This document shows positions 35,416 to 44,723 of a stretch of DNA of 64,000 nucleotides, piece after piece (positions within the stretch are counted from its first letter, which is position 1; every line of letters starts with the position of its first letter). A program made the position numbers and the translations under genes. Origin of the DNA: Corythucha ciliata (taxonomy: Eukaryota; Arthropoda; Insecta; Hemiptera; Tingidae); NCBI GenBank assembly GCA_038030265.1, contig CM075943.1, positions 23,312,001 through 23,376,000 of the forward strand, read 5' to 3'. A model generated the notes under the pieces. The model was not told where the DNA came from. It ran no database searches and saw only the letters and a list, made by a program, of their open reading frames with translations.

Positions 35416-36026
35416 TTAAAATGGCGAGGCAAAGAAGTCCTCCATTCTGTACAAATTCATCTCCATCAACTTAGTTTTGACAACCTTGCGGAATCTCTTA
35501 AGTTGGAGTTCTTTTATGGGCAGATGGTTATACAATTCAAAGGGAAGATACAAATAACTGTCCCTTGTCTTACCCAAACGATAAAATGGCAATGCTACTT
35601 TATTTTGGTCTCGCAAATTAAGGCCAGTTTTCGCGCCCACCGATTCCATGTGAGGAGCCCTTGAGTGGGCAAAGCAAAGACTTTCCAACACATACAAGGA
35701 AGGGAATGTGAGTATAGCCAGAGACCCGAATAAGGGGGTACAATGATGTGAGGGACCGACACCGGCAACAATTCTTAAAGCCTTCTTTTGAAGTACGAAC
35801 ACTTCCTTCGCGTTACTGGAATTACCCCAAAGGAGGATTCCATATAGTAGCAGCGAATGAAATAGGCCGTAATATACCGTCAACAGACATTCTTGTGAGA
35901 CAAGGTTCCTCAACTTTCTTAAAGCGAATAGGACACGACTTAGCCGCTTACAGAGCTGCTCAACATGAGCGTTCCAATCTAATTTCTTGTCTAACCAAAG
36001 TCCCAAAAACTTTACCGGCTCATTAT
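35416..36026 (-). pseudogene. RT C-terminal part of the non-LTR element
   Basis: The frame begins at the insertion point with NEPVKFLGLWLDKKLDWNAHV-type sequence (positions 36024 downward), the conserved block after the catalytic site, followed by YGILLWGNS and VFVLQKKALRIVAG. These are hallmark motifs of jockey/CR1-clade polymerases. About 200 codons are open without a stop, ending at TAA 35416. The part coding upstream lies beyond the inserted palindrome, so the protein cannot be made. Confidence 0.88.
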
Positions 36027-36027
36027 A

Positions 36028-37517
36028 CAGGGTGGAAGGGGATAAGTGTGACAAAAATTTTTGGGTGATAGTAGGCCTCATTTGCGACCGAAATTACCAT
36101 ATACACCATGGTCCAAAAATCAAAACCCTTCGAGATATGATTTTTCTAACGATTTTTAAGGCTTACATCATTTTTTTAAACTAACGGCGAGAAACTCGCA
36201 TTTAATTTGAATTTTCGCAACTTTTGGTGATGGATTCGGAAAGAGCACACTATGTTCTGTAAGGATTAGCCATTTTCTATAGACGTTAACTATTTTATGT
36301 ACCCTTAAATGCGGCTCAAAGTCGTGCAAATCGGGGAATTAATTTTTTTCAAAAAAAGTCTGTCCCCGTTTGTCCACACTAAATCTGAGTGAACGGACAA
36401 CCCGTAATTCAGAAAAACATCTTCAAAGTGTCCTTTACAAAAATAGTCATAAGCGTTTTCTTAGTCGTTTGGAGATTTTTCGTCAGAAATGACGATTTCT
36501 TAGAAAAAATAATGATTTTTCTCTTCCAAATCGCTTGTTTTGACCTGAAAAATTTGAACAAGTTTTGTGATTTTAACGTGATAAAAATCACTAAAACCTA
36601 ATCCAAGACTATACGTTGAATCAAACTGATTATGCCCGTCTACCAAAGTAACAAAAAATGTCGCTCCGGCCGCCGGCTGTCGGGTTAAGTGCATTACACT
36701 ACTACAAGTTTCAACGTTTTTAGTTATTTAGCTATTATTCGGCATTAATTAACATTTCACGTTGTTACTCTACATTTTTATAGCCATTTTTGCTGAATAA
36801 TTGCAAATTTAGTTAAATTAACGAAATTCGTATTTCGTGAAATGTACTCTATCCGACAGTCCGACACCCCAGCTGCCGGAGCGACATTTTTTGTTACTTT
36901 GGTAGGCGGGCATAATCACTTTGATTTAACATATAGCCTTGGATTAGGTTTTAGTGCTTATTATCACGTTAAAATCAACAAAACTTGTTCAGATTTTTCA
37001 GGTCAAAACAAGTGATTTTGAAGAGAAAAATCATTATTTTTTCTAAGAAATCGTCATTTCTGACGAAAAATCTCCAAACAACTAAGAAAACGCTTATGAC
37101 TATTTTTGTAAAGGACACTTTGTAGATGTTTTTCTGAATCACGGGTTGTCCGTACACTCAGATGTACGTGGACAAACGGGGACTGACTTTTATTGAAAAA
37201 AATTAATTCCCTGACTTGCACGACTTTGAGCCGCATTTAAGGGCACATAAAATAGTTAACGTCTATCGAAAATGGCTAATCCTGACAGAAAATAGTGTGA
37301 TCTTTCCGAATCCATCACCAAAAAATGCAAAAATTCAAATTGAATGCGAGTTTCTCGCCGTTAGTTAAACAAAATTATGTAAGCCTTAAAAATCGTTAGA
37401 AAAATCATATCTCGAAGGGTATTGATTTTCGGACCATGGTGTATATGGTAATTTCGGTCGCAAATGAGGCCTACTATCACCCAAAAATTTTTGTCACACT
37501 TATCCCCTTCCACCCTG
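36028..37517. mobile_element. Palindromic transposon inside an RT gene, 1490 bp
   Basis: CAGGGTGGAAGGGGATAAGT is at the left and its exact inverse at the right, with TA on both sides (36026-36027 and 37518-37519). Each arm is about 660 bp and the two are nearly identical apart from scattered changes; a loop of about 165 bp lies at 36690-36855. Frames such as 36389-36601 and 36975-37157 encode the same peptide because they lie in opposite arms. No transposase is seen. It interrupts the retrotransposon between the NFQIY and NEPVKF codons. Confidence 0.88.
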
Positions 37518-37551
37518 TATAAATCTGGAAGTTCTCTCAGCCCAAACAAAA

Positions 37552-37760
37552 GAAAATTAGTTTTAGCGTTATTTTTTCAACTATAAACTGTTACACAAAA
37601 GCCAACCCTCGACCTTATTCATCTCCTCTGACAGACTCGACAAGAGACAAGAAATGTCCGGACCTCGAAGCCCAACGGTCGTATCATCAGCGAACAGTGT
37701 AACTGGCGCCTGCGTGAAGGACGGCAGCTCGTTTATCATTATAAGAAACAACAGGGGCCC
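37552..37760 (-). pseudogene. RT palm with FADD motif, non-LTR element
   Basis: The minus frame starts GPLLFLIMINELPSF, then LFADDTT (catalytic Asp pair at about 37683-37691) and ends MNKVEGWLLCNSL followed by stops. The sequence before GPLL is not RT-like, so a deletion joins it to ORF1. Confidence 0.85.
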
Positions 37761-37835
37761 TAATTTTGACGATTGATCTGTTGTTTCCCACGAGATAGCG
37801 GAAGCTTTTCAATTCGCTCCTTGATAGTAAATTTA

Positions 37836-38541
37836 TTATAAACATCGTTTCTCGCTGTTTTCATATGAATTGACTCCCCGGATTTCCTTGTTTCCGTTAG
37901 AATTCGGCTCACAGGGATTGGGGAATAATTGTGCTTTTCGCCTACGCCGAGTATTAGCGACTAATCTGAATGTGTTCTCCGGATTTTCTTCGGACGTTCC
38001 CACGCCTCGTCGAGAGATCACATTTGTATGTTTCGGTGAAGAATTCTCGATAATTTCGTCGTCAAAGGGAAGTTTGGGCGATTGGGATTCCTCTTGATCA
38101 ACAACAGTAGGAGGCCCAAACTCAAACTCAGAATCAGAATCAAATGGGGGAGCTGTTATCTTATCGCGTAAAGCAGATAGTAACGTTTTTATTTCTGTAT
38201 TTTCGTTTTTTAATTAATTCATCAAGCTGTTTTTTTAAAGTCAAGTTATTTTCACTCAACATCTTGAGTTCGGCTGCCACAATGCTAAGAATAGAGGCTT
38301 ATGTTTCGAAAACCTCCCCGACATGCAAACTTTCGATTCTTACCATACAAGAGTGACAGAACCACGTGCATTTGACTCTACTCTGAAGAGACTCAAATGC
38401 TGCAAAGTCCTCGTCTCCGAAGCCCGCACACGCCAAATGAAACATTTTGGCACAAGGTCCGTCACATTTAACTAAACTATTACCACTTAACAACGGGTTA
38501 AAACACTTGCAACACAGAGAGCTGTTATGACTTGTCGCCAT
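37836..38541 (-). pseudogene. ORF1 with PHD-type zinc finger, non-LTR element
   Basis: From an ATG at 38541 the frame has C-C-K-C, then C-D-G-P-C, HLAC and W-F-C-H-S-C: the spacing of a PHD finger (residues about 9-66). A stop follows at about 38298, then a leucine/lysine-rich coiled-coil stretch (AAELKMLSENNLTLKKQLDE), a frameshift, an acidic part (DSDSEFEF) and a basic C-terminus (NTRRRRKAQL). PHD fingers with coiled coils are known in ORF1 proteins of several CR1/jockey-like elements, where they serve RNA-protein particle formation. One stop and one frameshift inactivate it. Confidence 0.75.
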
Positions 38542-38589
38542 TTTTTATTCTTTCATGGGCCAGTCAATCCCATATGTGTTGGTTTGAAT

Positions 38590-39370
38590 GGCACAACCGG
38601 GGGACAACTCAGCGATTTTTTTTTAAAGAAACCAGGCACGCTAGATCGTTTTTTAAAATGAGCCAATATCCTGAGAATTTATATTTTCCGTGAGTACATT
38701 TTGTGTCAACCCCTCAAAATTTTGCTGAATTCGCGGAAATTTTGTATTTTAAAAGTCAATACTGTGAAATTGACTTTGACTTTTTGATAGAGTAAAACCT
38801 GCGAAATTGGGTTTTGTGAGTGCCTATGGTCCGCAAGATTTAGGTTTTGAAATGGCTAAACCAGCCAAATGTTTTTCTTTGAAGGAGCGAGTTCTGCGAA
38901 ACTGCTCTTCATTAAAATGAGCCAATACCCTGGAAATTGTGATTTCAAACTGGTGAAATCCATGATGTAGGCCTTTTTAGCGATCCAACCCTACAAAAAT
39001 TGGTTTCCCCGAAGAGAAATATTCTTGAAATTTTTTTTTTTTTTTTTAATATATCTAATCCGGTGGCGTTGTGTTTTTAAGAGAGCTATAAGGACAAAAG
39101 TAGTTCTCGGAATATAGCCAAAAACGCTTAATTGGGTGCGTATGTGGCAAATCCGTGAAATGTGGACGTCGGAAAAGTCCAACCCTCTGTTACGAAATTG
39201 ACTGTTTCGAGGGATCAAAACCCGTGAAACTGCTTTTTTGTAAACTTCTATGAAATTGGTTTTTTAGCGAGTAAACCTTGCGAAATCAGCTTTTTGATTG
39301 AGGAAGTACAGTGTACAGTGATATTTGAATTTTTGAGTGCTTATAATCTGAAATGTCAAACACACGAAAG
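38590..39370. repeat. About 31-bp minisatellite array, longest
   Basis: Units such as GCGAAATTGGGTTTTGTGAG and GAAATTGGTTTTTTAGCGAG..AAACC recur at 30-33 bp over roughly 770 bp. It begins beside the 5' end of the retrotransposon, which may have landed in it. Confidence 0.62.
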
Positions 39371-39449
39371 TTGTTTCAAGCGCGCAAATTAAACTAGTGC
39401 ATGGTGAAGGAGGGTGTAGTGCGTGAGTATGTACCCTACCACCATCAAT

Positions 39450-39484
39450 TTTTCTTCTTCTTCTTCTTCTTCTTCTTCTTCTTT
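39450..39484. repeat. (TTC)n microsatellite
   Basis: Eleven to twelve uninterrupted TTC units, with further TTC-rich sequence near 39506-39520. Confidence 0.9.
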
Positions 39485-40404
39485 TATTCCTATTCGTAGT
39501 CTAAATTCTTCTTCTTCATTTCCTTCCAGAGAAATAGCTTATAGCCAGTTTGCCACGTAAAGCCGTAACGTAAAGTCTCGGTCAGTGAATAGGACACCAT
39601 ACGACAGCGGATAATTGGACGCAGTATCTGAAAAATTCCCCGCCAGTACGAACACCACTGTCCTGGACTATTTAACGTACTGCATTTCGAGAATGGGAGT
39701 TTTTCATACTTTTGTGTTGTACAGAGCTGTTTTGAAATAGGTAGGCTATGGTTGGGCCTTGCTGATAGAATTTCGGGTTATTTCACTCCGACGATTTCAA
39801 ATTAAATCAGAAAGAGAGAGAGAAAATAAAGTTGCGCAGAGATAGGAAATTGTTTGTTGGCACAAAAAAAGAAAAATAAAAAAGAGAGAATGAGAGAGAT
39901 AAAAGAAGTGATGGAAAAATAGGATAAAACGTTGATAAATATTGTTCATACGCGTATGGATTTTGGCGGCACTAAAAAATGCAACTCATAGGAATAAGTG
40001 CGTTTTTCATTAGAAATTGATCAACCTCGGACATTTTGTTGCACGTATAACTTTTCCATGTACGTGTAAAAGCTAGTACACACTGGGACTCTCTTGAGTC
40101 GATTCTTTGCGTCTAGAAAGAATCACGCGTGAGTCTCAGCTGAGTCGGGGCACAGTCGACTCTTTGTGACTAGAATTTCATGTGTTGCGGGTTAGTATTT
40201 TTGAATCTTTTTGCATCCCTACGGAAATGGGATTCTCGGATTCATGTTGCGCAACATTGGGTCAGTATGGAAGTGAATTGAAGAACTCATTATTCATTTT
40301 TTGTATAGCTTTCTCGTCTCTTGATTTGCTGGCAGTTCAGCTGATTGAGCGCAGCACGTGCATTTGTTTGTAGTTGTCTTATCAATTGAGTGAATATAGA
40401 TGTT

Positions 40405-41102
40405 TGTTCTGGCAAGGTATTTGGAACATGTTCGGAGCAGAGTTCCCATGAGACCAGCCGATAAAGTATAAAAATCTTGAATTTTATTGGATGGTCTCAT
40501 GGCTACTCTGTTCCGAACATGTTCGAAACACCTCGCTTAGGGCTGTGACGTGTCACCGATAATTATTATGAGAGTTGGAGCAGTCTTTCACTTCTCCAGC
40601 CTTCCCGGCTTAACAGTTTACTGCTCCACGATGGAGCAGTAAGCGTATCGGTTAAAAATAATATTCAACCAGCCTTCTCGGCGTAACAGCTCTAACGTGG
40701 AGCAGTTACAGTATCGGTTGGCAAACAAAATATATTCCACCACTGGAACGTTTACCTCCGCGGGGATGGGAAGTGGAACTAAAAAAAATCTCCTCTTCCT
40801 TGAAACGATTAATGAAGCACTTATTTGAATGGATAGATGGGTATTTTGTTGAAATAAGATCGACGGGAAATTAAGTATGAATTGAGAAATGAGCTGGAGG
40901 GGAGCTTCACTTGGAGCAGTGAACATATAGCAGTGGAACAGATCTTATTTTCATTTAACTCCTCCAGACAGTGTGCGCATGCTTGGAGCAGTGGAGCAGT
41001 TGCACAGGTATTGTGTCACAGCAGCTCCATCCCTGTCACTGGAGCAATTGGAGCAGTGACAAATTTTTTTAAGACCGTCACACCCCTAACCTCGCTTGAA
41101 CA
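40405..41102. mobile_element. Foldback element broken by a hAT insertion
   Basis: The left arm GGCAAGGTATTTGGAACATG..CATGAGACCA pairs with TGGTCTCATG..CATGTTCGAAACACCTCGCTTG. The last bases of the right arm (TGAACAG) lie beyond the hAT element at 41097, so the foldback is older. Confidence 0.72.
40537..41088. mobile_element. hAT-type element with GGAGCAGT repeats, 552 bp
   Basis: TAGGGCTGTGACG and CCGTCACACCCCTA are the ends, flanked by a perfect 8-bp duplication ACCTCGCT (40529-40536 and 41089-41096). Many GGAGCAGT or ACTGCTCC motifs fill the interior and are probably transposase-binding sites. The plus frame 40882-41262 starts in these repeats and runs past the border, so it is not a gene. 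Confidence 0.88.
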
Positions 41103-41910
41103 GACCTATTTAATTCTAATTTTTGCTCCCGAGTTTATTATGTTGTGGAGTAGTGAACAAACTCTCGAATTCATAGAGGACGTACAACAAGCTTTTGCAA
41201 GCCCCGTGATTTTGATACGTGCCCTTGCAATTCAAACCAAACCTAAACAGCCACGCATATAATTATTATTTTCCACTGCCCACTACTGATCAACGCTAGC
41301 AAGCTGGAATCCCTCCTCCTCAACAAGCAGCGCGTCCCAGCTATCCAAAAAAATTTCAGCTCATCGATTCACTAAGTTTGCCCAAGGATGGGCAAGCAGG
41401 ATAAAAAACTCGAATCCTGATTCGATTTTCGGGGGGGGGGGGGTCAGAGTACCCGACCGCCACCCACAGTCTCACCTGACAACGCCGACTTTCGCGTGGT
41501 CCACACCGTGGGCAGTCAGTACATCCGCTGACAGTCACTAACGGGCCGGTAACTTGGTGTTGGCAGTCCATCATCTTTCTTGTCTATTTCCTCACTGCAT
41601 CATCTGTCTTTCATGAGAAACGCCCATGAGCATGAGAACTGAACTGCTCGGCATAGGATTCTCCCAGCCGGGCTCTCCTGGCTCAAATTTTATGGGATTC
41701 TGGGCTAGATTTTTCACAATCCGCAAAGCCTCTTCCCAATTACCGTTCTCGGCCGAATGATCGCCATTTCCCCAGTTCGGCCCTCGTCGAGATAGCCCAC
41801 GGGCCTAAGTGCCGTTTCTTGGTGGACAAGGCACAAACAATGTTAGGGTAATGAGAGGATGGGAAGAGATACAATTTCTAAAAATATTCTATAGTTGAAC
41901 CACATTCTAA

Positions 41911-42052
41911 GGCATCGATCATACTGTGGCGATACGATATCGTTTCTACATCACTCTGTCACATTTCCATTTGTTTCCATCTGTCCTAGACGCTGTTAAT
42001 TTGCGTCGGTGATTTCGAAACGATATCGTATCGCTCCAGTATGTTCGCCACC
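41911..42052. mobile_element. TAA-flanked foldback MITE, 142 bp
   Basis: The arms share a GCGATACGATATCGTTTC core and are bounded by TAA at 41908-41910 and 42053-42055. A 3-bp TTA/TAA duplication fits PIF/Harbinger-type MITEs. Confidence 0.8.
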
Positions 42053-42352
42053 TAATGGAACCTAAAAATCGATAAAACCAATTTGTTTTACATATGATTA
42101 GGTTCATTTACATCTGGAAATTTTGTTTAAAAATTCCATCAGAGTTTGGTTCTACTATAATTTCACCAAGTTACCTTATCAAAATTTGTTAATTCTGGGA
42201 TAAATAAAAATATGCATTCTTCCCAACCGCCAGCGGCCAGAGCGAAATTTCAAGTTTCCAACTCGGACATGAAGAGATATATGAAACATTTGTGGACACG
42301 ATTCTTTGTTGCAAAGTTGAATCAAGAGTGAGTCGGAATCAAAGAGTCTCAG

Positions 42353-42488
42353 GGTCGTATTCAGAAACCCTCCTTTACGAAGCCTTTACTAAAGGAGTTG
42401 AAAAATGTGATGGTTTATAAAAATGTGTCATCTGTTTTGAAGCGCTTAAAGGAGATTTAAAGGTTAAGGTTGGTTTCTGAATACGGCC
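42353..42488. mobile_element. MITE of the CGTATTCAGA family, intact
   Basis: GGTCGTATTCAGAAACCC and GGTTTCTGAATACGGCC are the ends; CTCAG flanks both sides (42348-42352 and 42489-42493), a possible 5-bp duplication. It lies within a region of GAGTC/GACTC repeats that also appears at about 40085-40160. Confidence 0.75.
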
Positions 42489-42493
42489 CTCAG

Positions 42494-44286
42494 TGTATAC
42501 TAGGCTTAACAGTAGCTTGATTTAGCTATAACTTATTTTATGGCTTAATTTACTGATATTTCAGTGAATCGTGTGCTATAAATTACCGCGGATTTACCAC
42601 CTCTGTGCTACGCCTACTAGCTGTTCCTCATAATGCGTAATATCACTAATGATGCCCTCTGCTTCTATTTTATGTTCAATAAGTCGTAATTTAAGTGGAT
42701 GTAACGGCCAGTGCTGTGTGCAGGCGAAGGATCTCCAAACTTTCACCGCGGTATTGTAATGTAATGTAACGTAAACTGTAAGCATAGTGTAAAACCGTCT
42801 GAAGGACTTCGATCCGATAGATTCGATTCAATCTTACAAGACGACGATGAGTTTCTGCGGTGAGACAGTAAGTTCCTCATTAACAGTAAACTCATCTAAT
42901 TGTTGGTTACGTTTATGAACTTTTGTGGACTAATTGATACCAGTTGAGGGGGTGGTTGGAACGATGGAGTGAGCAGGGGGTTACCAAAGGGATGTTGTTT
43001 AATTGCAGTAATAGTGTGCCTCGGGAGGGCCATATTGAGGGAAAGTGGAAAAGAGAAACTTGGGCAACCGTACTCACAACTAAGTCGATCAAATGAACCC
43101 CTTATTTTGTTCGTTGAATAAAGACGAGTTCCGTAACTGAAAAACTGTTGAACGGAGTTCCGCTTAAAACTTCTTAGTTCTTTGTAAGTTTACAGATTTG
43201 CTCCTAACTCTCACAAATAGATACAATGCGGCCACGCCAAAACAGTAGAATCAATACGAAGTAGAGGTTCTGAAAAATGAAAAAAAAAAAGACATGACCC
43301 ATGTTTCCCACCATCGCGACGAGGCCAATAGTGCATTTTGACATGAATGAAATGCACTAAAAGAAGCGTGAGAAGAGAAAATTAGCCAAAACAACCCTCA
43401 AAGTGATTCGTACGATGTGATACCCGCAGTTGGAGCTTACAAGTTGTGTAGCGACCCGTTCCTCCCGATAAAACTAAGTGAGGTTTTAATAATATCTGGG
43501 TGAGATGGAGGTATTGTTTTATGACCGTTATCGTATACGCATTCACAGTAGATGACTATATAGAATATGTCGACAATTTTTTCTTTGATAGGCCCAAGTA
43601 GCCGGTTTTTTTGTTCATCTTGACAAACAGAATATTCCTGTTAACTGCAGAGCATTCTTCACTGATTCAATTCGGAACATTGTCTAAACCTGAAAACACA
43701 ATTTTATGAATTAGCTATTTTCCTTCAATTTGCGGGCATCAATGAAGTTCGGCGTTATAAAAGGGGCGTATGTTTACATCCCCTTTTTACTACGCGGAAA
43801 TAAGGCCATGAATGAAGTTGTTAAGTTTACTATACTACGTACCTCTACCTTTATTTACTGACTATCTGGAATTTTCTTTTAAAACGTCGTTTTTTCAAAA
43901 GGATTTTGGTCCTCCTCACCCTTGGCTTCGTTTTAGAAACGGACACCACGCTATTCGCCGCACAAATGACTCTGTTGGTCACTCGGGGATTTGACACAAA
44001 TGACGGACGTGTTGAGCATTGTAAAGTTGGTGGAATTTGCCCCCACTATTTATCATGCTGTAAACAACTGAGCAGCTTTTACCCGAATGTTTGATCATGC
44101 TCTGGGAGAATAATGAGGCACGCAGGCTTAACCGCAATTTAATTTTCACCCCTATATTATACCCTCCGTTCATGAAGTTTGAATTAAAATAGGACCTAGG
44201 GCGTATTTTGTGTAGTACTACATGATTTGTCGCCCTAGTGAAATAATTTATATTATATTTATGCAAATAATTATACTGTTCGACTC
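42494..44286. other. Likely intron or 3' flank of the kinase gene
   Basis: This follows the GT donor of the PKDCC-like exon on the minus strand. I looked for the next kinase exon (tyrosine- and cysteine-rich stretch after HPNV) and could not find it. No mobile element end was recognised. Confidence 0.4.
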
Positions 44287-44288
44287 AC

Positions 44289-44723
44289 CTTAATTACGTT
44301 CGGATGATCTAGCTCTCGTAACAGAATCAACTCTCTTAATATTTTTGCAGATGCTCGCCGATAGCACCGAGCCAACGATGGCCGCTCAGGCCGTGACAAA
44401 CAAGTTTCAATGTCGTGACCGTCCAAGTTGACCGTTTTTACGGCTATCTCTCTCCCGCGAAAACGGCCCTTGTACACCGCTTTGGTCCATCCGCTAGCTA
44501 TCCACTCGAGGTCGGTCAGTTCTTCGAGAGACGTGCAATTGACAATGCCCTCGCTGTTTTTGACTTGTGAACTGTCACGGCCGTTTGTCGTCTGCGGCGT
44601 TGGCCTTTCTTCACTCAAACTCTCCTCATTCGCCACCTCGCTCGTCGGTAAATACAATATAAAAAGCGAACCGATCGCTATGTACAACGACAACCAACAA
44701 CCGGCGGTGAGCATGCTCTCCAT
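44289..44723 (-). CDS. Pkdcc: PKDCC-like secretory kinase, first coding exon
   Basis: The exon encodes 145 codons from an ATG at 44723 to a GTGAGT donor at 44288, ending in phase 0 after HPNVIK. Residues about 8-26 are a hydrophobic signal or signal-anchor segment (YIAIGSLFILYL). Then come a polar linker and the start of a kinase domain: SGWTKAVYKGRFRGREIAVK (degenerate glycine loop and catalytic-type Lys), GHDIETC, CYRRASAKILRELILLRELD (helix C with its Glu) and HPNV. The SGxTKAVY, GHD and CYRxAxxKxLxE pattern is that of the PKDCC/VLK family, secreted tyrosine kinases that act on proteins in the Golgi and outside the cell. The remaining domain would be on exons to the left, not identified. 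The local CpG-rich composition differs from the flanks and fits a host gene. Confidence 0.82.

Larger units (their letters stand above)
35333..38560 (-). mobile_element. Non-LTR retrotransposon, jockey/CR1-like, decayed
   Basis: Reading on the minus strand, the order is ORF1 with a PHD finger (38541 down to about 37836), a deletion that removes the endonuclease and the RT fingers, the RT palm with FADD (37760 to about 37552), the RT thumb and C-terminal part (36026-35416), and an (ATT)n tail at 35335-35361. A 1490-bp palindromic transposon (36028-37517) splits the RT. Stops and frameshifts make it inactive. The tail and the C-terminal region are like those of jockey/CR1 elements of arthropods. 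Confidence 0.85.

Noticed and set aside
36389..37236. Several 60-70 codon frames around 36.4-37.2 kb
   Set aside because: They are the same peptide read from the two arms of a palindrome, without any family motif.
40882..41262. 126-codon frame as a gene
   Set aside because: It starts in hAT subterminal repeats and crosses the proven element border.
42494..44286. Next exon of the PKDCC-like kinase
   Set aside because: No frame with the expected kinase core motifs was found; I do not report an exon without them.
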